Below, one piece after another: positions 5,160-8,928 of a DNA stretch of 8,928 nt (position 1 is the first letter of the stretch; each line of letters starts with the position of its first letter). The notes under the pieces are model-generated. The model was given only the letters and a program-made list of their open reading frames with translations. It had not been told where the DNA came from and searched no databases. Made by a program: the position numbers and the translations under genes. Source of the stretch: Anaerolineae bacterium (GTDB lineage Bacteria > Chloroflexota > Anaerolineae > J102); contig JALWDV010000605.1 in assembly GCA_027036755.1 (NCBI GenBank), positions 1 through 8,928 on the forward strand, written 5' to 3'.

Positions 5160-7010
5160 CTAACGACGAATGAGATGTGCGGACTCCAGGGCGACGCCCT
5201 TCTCGGGAGCCATCACGCGAGGCTCGATAGAACGGGGAGGACGGCCATCCACATACTTGCGAACCAGCACGTTATCAAGGAAAACGCCGTCATCGGTGAT
5301 CCCGTTGCCGTCGCTGGTGAAGACGAACGCGATCCACACCTCGGATTTGCCGATGAAGTTGCTCAGATCGAAGACGCCGGAATCCCAGCCATGGGAATCG
5401 CCGCTCTTGCGAATGCCGTAAAAGCTCCGGCCATCGGTCGAGGCGTACCAGCCGAACCAGTCATGATCTTTCTCCGTCTTCAGGATATAATCGAAACTGA
5501 CCTCGGCCTGAGCCGCGTTGGTCAGGTTAAAGGGGCCCAAAACCAGCCACGATTCAGCGTTATCCGGATAATTGTCTACGCAGGGTTCGGCCGCGGCCCG
5601 GCCCCAGGCCGCAGGCCAGGCGCTGTTGGGCACGCTATCCGCCTGGCAAGAGGTCACGCCCCAGGTGGGATTGCCAGAGCGTTCGGCCTGGCCCAGAGCG
5701 CCATTATCGAAATTTCGCTCGGCCAGGGAGATCCAGCCAGCGGTGGGCGTGCCGATGGGCTCGACGGTGGGCGGGGGCGTAGGCGTGGGATCATCGATAT
5801 TGGACATGATGGCAACCTCGCCGCACTCGGTCTTCACATACAGCGTGAACTCTTCGCCCGAGCGGCCGCCAGGATAGGTGAACTCATTGCCGCCCTCCTG
5901 CTTATGATAGAACGGATCGTATTGCGTCCAGAGGGGCGGCGCGCCCGTGTATTCCCGCAAGTAGAAGGTGGTGGGATGCTGCCAGGGCAGAGGTCGGAGC
6001 GTGTAAACATAGGGCACATCCTGCAGAGGAATGTGATAATCCTTGCCCCAGACATTCACGTAGATGTAGCCAACCTCGCACATAGGCGGACGGGTGAGGA
6101 TGATGGGCAGATAGAGTTTGTAAGGGGTTGCCGTGGGCGTGAGGGTGGCCGTGGGCGTGGGCGTGACGGTGCCGCAGACGAGGTCCTTCTTGCGCAGGAT
6201 GAACTGATTGCCTGACAGCGATTCAATGCCAGGGAAATCGAAACGGATGTGATCGGGCGCAACCACGACGCCCTCGGGCGCAATGGTGCTGATCACCTCC
6301 ATATCGCTGGGAACCGTCAAGAGCACATGGAGATAATCCTTCAGGTCATTTGGCAGGATATGGAAGTTGAAGTAACCAGAGGCGTCGCTGTATCGATCCT
6401 GCAGCTTGGTGCCCAGTTGATCGGAAAGGGAGCTGGCCCAGACCTGTAACAGCGCGCCCTCATAAGCGTGGACGCCCTCGCAATCCTCCTCATATACATA
6501 ACCATCGATGCGCGTGGCCGGTTCGGGGGTGCCGGGCGTGGGCGTGCCGCCCTGCCGAACCTTGAACAGAACACTGACGCAAGCGCCGCTCGTGGTGGTG
6601 ACATTCTCCACCGGGTTGGACATGCCATTGTAAAGCACCCAGCCCGTGGGAATATCAATCCAGACCTTGTAGACGCCTACCGGCAGGTTTTCGAATTTGT
6701 AATAACCGTTGCCGTCAGTGGTCGTGTCATAAACCGGGCCGGAGCCATCCTGGAACTGGGTGTGGACATCCCAGCCAGCCAGGCCGTAATCGCCGCCGTT
6801 GACGACGCCGAAAACATAGCCGTCGATGCAGCCGTCACTGGCCTGGAACAGCCCCAGGTTCGTCTCATTGGCGCTATTATTGGCCATAACAGCCTGCGCG
6901 CCAAAAGCGGTCAGCGTCAGTGCAAATGCAAAAATCAGAACCACAGCAAGGGCTATTTTTGCACGACGCCCCTGATAGCGGCTAATTGTTGACGTTGGAT
7001 TTTCCTTCAT
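5160..7010 (-). CDS. secreted multidomain surface protein with PT-rich linkers
   Basis: The 616-residue product is probably exported and extracellular. It starts with a basic stretch and a hydrophobic segment (about 16-46) ending AQAVMA, a signal peptide or anchor. Next come an SdrD-B/Cna-B-like beta domain (61-150, TTDGNGYYKFENLPVGVYKV), a PT linker (155-166), a second carboxypeptidase-regulatory-like domain (168-275, SDASGYFNFHILP), a linker TPTPTATLTPTATP with KLYLPIIL (282-305), an unassigned domain (311-402), another PT linker (408-424), and a jelly-roll/MAM-like domain (427-586) ending ITDDGVFLDNVLV. No catalytic motif is seen, so an adhesive or structural role is inferred. Start ATG 7010 is chosen because AGGGAGG (7018-7024) lies 7 nt upstream and the signal sequence begins there, although the frame is open to 7121. 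Confidence 0.85.
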   Translation of the reverse strand: MKENPTSTISRYQGRRAKIALAVVLIFAFALTLTAFGAQAVMANNSANETNLGLFQASDGCIDGYVFGVVNGGDYGLAGWDVHTQFQDGSGPVYDTTTDGNGYYKFENLPVGVYKVWIDIPTGWVLYNGMSNPVENVTTTSGACVSVLFKVRQGGTPTPGTPEPATRIDGYVYEEDCEGVHAYEGALLQVWASSLSDQLGTKLQDRYSDASGYFNFHILPNDLKDYLHVLLTVPSDMEVISTIAPEGVVVAPDHIRFDFPGIESLSGNQFILRKKDLVCGTVTPTPTATLTPTATPYKLYLPIILTRPPMCEVGYIYVNVWGKDYHIPLQDVPYVYTLRPLPWQHPTTFYLREYTGAPPLWTQYDPFYHKQEGGNEFTYPGGRSGEEFTLYVKTECGEVAIMSNIDDPTPTPPPTVEPIGTPTAGWISLAERNFDNGALGQAERSGNPTWGVTSCQADSVPNSAWPAAWGRAAAEPCVDNYPDNAESWLVLGPFNLTNAAQAEVSFDYILKTEKDHDWFGWYASTDGRSFYGIRKSGDSHGWDSGVFDLSNFIGKSEVWIAFVFTSDGNGITDDGVFLDNVLVRKYVDGRPPRSIEPRVMAPEKGVALESAHLIRR

Positions 7011-7153
7011 TTTTGTGCCTCCCTGGTGATAAGTGAAAAGGTTGGGGAAACGGTGATGTATGATCATGGGGAGATCGATGGCCAACTTAACAGCCTTCCA
7101 TGCAGTCAATCGCAAACCCAAACGTTGTGGCTGGCAAAATCAAAAGCTAATGA

Positions 7154-7183
7154 ATTATAGTACAAGAGTGAACACTTGTCCAA
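7154..7183 (-). promoter_or_regulatory. promoter of the secreted multidomain protein gene
   Basis: On the minus strand, TTGGAC (7178-7183) and a perfect TATAAT (7154-7159) are spaced 18 bp apart, the best promoter in the window. A start near 7147 implies a leader of about 135 nt before ATG 7010. Two symmetric sites overlap it: AGTGAACACT (7167-7176) in the spacer and CAAATCGAATTTG (7181-7193) across the -35 box. Either could be a repressor operator; this is inference. Confidence 0.7.
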
Positions 7184-7229
7184 ATCGAATTTGGAAGAGG
7201 CGTCGATAGCCCGGTTCGCATGAATCGTC

Positions 7230-7259
7230 TTATCCATTTTTCGGCGATTATGTTACAAT
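7230..7259 (+). promoter_or_regulatory. candidate promoter of the nitrilase-fold gene
   Basis: TACAAT (7254-7259) preceded by TGT makes an extended -10 box, and the -35 region is weak (TTATCC at 7230-7235, 18-bp spacer). A start near 7266 lies upstream of element B, so the element would be transcribed as part of the leader. The 9-mer TACAATCAG is identical to that at the pgl promoter (1396-1404), so it might be element-related rather than a true promoter. Confidence 0.35.
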
Positions 7260-7279
7260 CAGGCAGCAATCACACGATT

Positions 7280-7422
7280 GTAACTGCTAAGGTAGTTGGT
7301 CCCAATCGTCCTCTTTTGCCACGAAGACACGACGGAAACGAAGACGCGAAGTCATTCAAAAAAGATTTGTTCCTTGTTTCCTTCTGTCCGTGTCGGGTGA
7401 ACAGGGCTACGTTAGCAGTTAC
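7280..7422. mobile_element. miniature inverted-repeat element B (IS66-like ends, non-autonomous)
   Basis: This 143-bp non-coding element has terminal inverted repeats GTAACTGCTAAGGTAG (7280-7295) and, on the other strand, GTAACTGCTAACGTAG (7407-7422), 15 of 16 identical. The 8-bp sequence ACACGATT flanks both ends (7272-7279 and 7423-7430), a clean target duplication. The preceding C matches too, so 9 bp is possible. The interior contains GCCACGAAGACACGA (from 7318) and a partly complementary right half, as in element A. It lies 40 bp before the start codon of the 7463 gene. No transposase is encoded, so it would need one supplied in trans. Confidence 0.82.
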
Positions 7423-7462
7423 ACACGATTTCTCTTTAACGCGAGGTTGAGAGTAGTTTTTT

Positions 7463-8824
7463 ATGGATAAACCAATCGCCGCAGTCATCCAACATAAACT
7501 TTTGGTGACAAAATCGCTGGACGAACTCCTGGCGTACTATCATCGTTTTCTACGCATCGCCAAGACCAAAGGCGGCAATCTGGCCGTTTTCCCGGAATTG
7601 AGTGGATTGGCCGTCGGCATTCCCATGTTTCCGGGCTGGCGCAACGCATTGCTAAAGGAGGCGGCAACGCCCAAAACCGGCTTGCTGCCAAAATTGAAGG
7701 GCATGTTGGCGGGTGGCGCCGCCAATGTCGTGCGCGCAGATTTGCAGAAATCATTGCGATTAACGCTTTCCCAGATGCCGGAATCGCTGCACGACGTTTA
7801 TGTCAGCGTCTTTTCGGATCTGGCGAGACAATATGAAATGACCATAGTGGCCGGGAGTCTTTACACTTATGACGTCGAAAGCGCCTCGATCCGTAGCGCC
7901 TCGTACGTTTTTGGGCCCGATGGCAGCCTTTTGGGCAAGCAGGAGCAGGTCATCCCCAGCCCCGACACACTGGATATAGCCCAGCCAGGCGCGGGCTGGC
8001 AGGTCATCGATACGCCCGTGGGCCGCGTCGGCCTCATGTTCGGCCACGAGGCGCTGTATCCTGAACCGGCCCGGGTGCTGGCTTACCAGGGCGCGGACAT
8101 GCTGATCACCATCGCCGCCACCAAACGCCCGGCCACGTATCACAAAATCCGCCAGGGCGCTCTGGCTCGATGCCAGGAAAATCAGCTCTATGGCCTGGTC
8201 AGCTTTCTGGTGGGGCCCGATCCCTTTGCCGGAGCCGATGAGCCTGTGTATATGGGAAAGAGCGCCATCTTCGCGCCGCTGGATTTCACCCCCCGGTTCA
8301 CGGGCGTGATGACCGAACTGGGCAGCGCCCAGGCCGAAGGCGTCATCACCGCAGAATGGGATTATCCCGCGTTGCGAGAATTGTGGAGCGCTTCCGAAAC
8401 GCCCTTGCGGCGAAAGATGCCGCTGGAGCAGGTGGGGCTGCTCTCCCAGGTTTACGGACGCGCGCTCACACTGGACGCGTCATCCCAAATGCGCCTGCTC
8501 GCCTCCGACGAAACCGCAGAGCAGGAGGAACCCGGGCCGCCCCAACTGCGGGAGCCCGCATCCGAAGAGCCCCCACAACAGGAAGCGCCCCAGGATGAGA
8601 TCGTCGAGGACATCCTCTCGGTGGTCACCCCCATCCTGCCCACCGAGCCGCCCATCATCGCTCTGGATGAATCGGAGGATGTCGACGACGCCGACGATGA
8701 AGCGGCGGCAGAGCAAACGGAAGCCGCCCCGGGCCCGGATGCGCCCATCGAAACGCCCGAAAGCCCGGAAACCAAAATGAATGATGCGGGGGATGAAACG
8801 CCGCCGCCCGAACAGCAGGCGTGA
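7463..8824 (+). CDS. nitrilase-superfamily-like protein, probably catalytically inactive, with acidic C-terminal tail
   Basis: The 453-residue product has a carbon-nitrogen hydrolase fold over about residues 1-300. Landmarks are LAVFPELSGL (40-49, Glu45 of the triad), MTIVAGSLY (126-134), YVFGPDGSLLGK (148-159), VGLMFGHEALYPEPARVLAYQGADMLI (189-215) and ARCQENQLYG (235-244). The lysine normally three residues after the GK appears to be Gln162, and the nucleophilic cysteine of the usual G-x-x-x-C-x-D/E segment is Gly194. It therefore looks like a pseudoenzyme. About 40 more residues than usual separate Glu45 from the VAGS strand. Residues from about 345 are low-complexity, rich in E, D, P and A. 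GAGAG (7449-7453) lies 9 nt before the ATG. No partner gene is adjacent. Confidence 0.8.
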   Translation: MDKPIAAVIQHKLLVTKSLDELLAYYHRFLRIAKTKGGNLAVFPELSGLAVGIPMFPGWRNALLKEAATPKTGLLPKLKGMLAGGAANVVRADLQKSLRLTLSQMPESLHDVYVSVFSDLARQYEMTIVAGSLYTYDVESASIRSASYVFGPDGSLLGKQEQVIPSPDTLDIAQPGAGWQVIDTPVGRVGLMFGHEALYPEPARVLAYQGADMLITIAATKRPATYHKIRQGALARCQENQLYGLVSFLVGPDPFAGADEPVYMGKSAIFAPLDFTPRFTGVMTELGSAQAEGVITAEWDYPALRELWSASETPLRRKMPLEQVGLLSQVYGRALTLDASSQMRLLASDETAEQEEPGPPQLREPASEEPPQQEAPQDEIVEDILSVVTPILPTEPPIIALDESEDVDDADDEAAAEQTEAAPGPDAPIETPESPETKMNDAGDETPPPEQQA

Positions 8825-8852
8825 TCTAAATGGCGACTGCTTTGAAAATAGA

Positions 8853-8921
8853 ACACGGATGAACACAGAAAAACACGGATAATTCAAAAAATCTGTGACC
8901 GAAGGCCGTGTCAATCCGTGT
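8853..8921. repeat. foldback repeat at the right edge
   Basis: ACACGGATGAACAC (8853-8866) is complementary at 12 of 14 positions to GTGTCAATCCGTGT (8908-8921). A further AACACGGAT lies between them (8872-8880). From memory, runs of ACACGGAT/ATCCGTGT are a common dispersed repeat in environmental genomes. The sequence leaves the window at 8928, so the full extent is unknown. No T-tract follows, so it is not a standard terminator for the gene ending at 8824. Confidence 0.6.
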
Positions 8922-8928
8922 CCTCGTC

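Noticed and set aside
4464..6215. A long open frame (583 codons) on the plus strand
   Set aside because: It is antisense to both the class II aldolase and the secreted protein, spans two unrelated genes and their terminator, and its translation has no family motif. High GC explains the absence of stops.

Overview
The window looks like chromosomal DNA from an uncultured member of the Chloroflexota, most likely Anaerolineae-like. The best clue is the large secreted protein on the minus strand. It has Pro/Thr-rich linkers (TPTPTAT type) followed by the motif KLYLPIIL, which from general knowledge is common in secreted proteins of that group. This placement is an inference from style, not a phylogeny.

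Layout, left to right. Positions 1-565 hold no protein gene: a dispersed repeat (copy L, 1-84), a promoter, a tRNA-Glu(UUC) gene, an intrinsic terminator, and a dispersed structured repeat (303-494). A minus-strand pair follows: crcB (fluoride channel, GTG start at 1281) and a DUF190 gene (566-892). Divergently from crcB runs a pentose-phosphate cluster on the plus strand: pgl (1570-2355), tal (2675-3769) and a truncated 5' fragment of zwf (3781-4113). The 319-bp pgl-tal gap contains a second copy of the 303-494 repeat and a weak promoter. The zwf fragment ends at a frameshift and then runs into an inverted copy (4118-4200) of the repeat at the window start. After a strong hairpin terminator comes a minus-strand class II aldolase/adducin-family gene (4290-5063), and upstream of it a minus-strand secreted multidomain protein (5160-7010) with its own terminator and promoter. 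The 452-bp gap 7011-7462 holds that gene's promoter and leader, a second promoter, and a small transposon-like element. The last gene (7463-8824, plus) is a nitrilase-fold protein that appears to have lost two of its three catalytic residues and carries a long acidic tail. The right edge (8825-8928) is another foldback repeat.

The genes do not form one pathway. pgl, tal and zwf belong to the pentose phosphate pathway, and crcB-DUF190 is a common fluoride-resistance pairing. The other genes look like independent units.

The most notable feature is repeat content. Two elements (1407-1560 and 7280-7422) have GTAACTGC-type terminal inverted repeats, and each is flanked by a different 8-bp direct duplication. 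They look like non-autonomous miniature transposons, perhaps moved by IS66-type transposases. Both landed between a promoter and a start codon. At pgl, removing the element in thought puts the -10 box 6 nt from the ATG, so the ancestral gene may have been leaderless.
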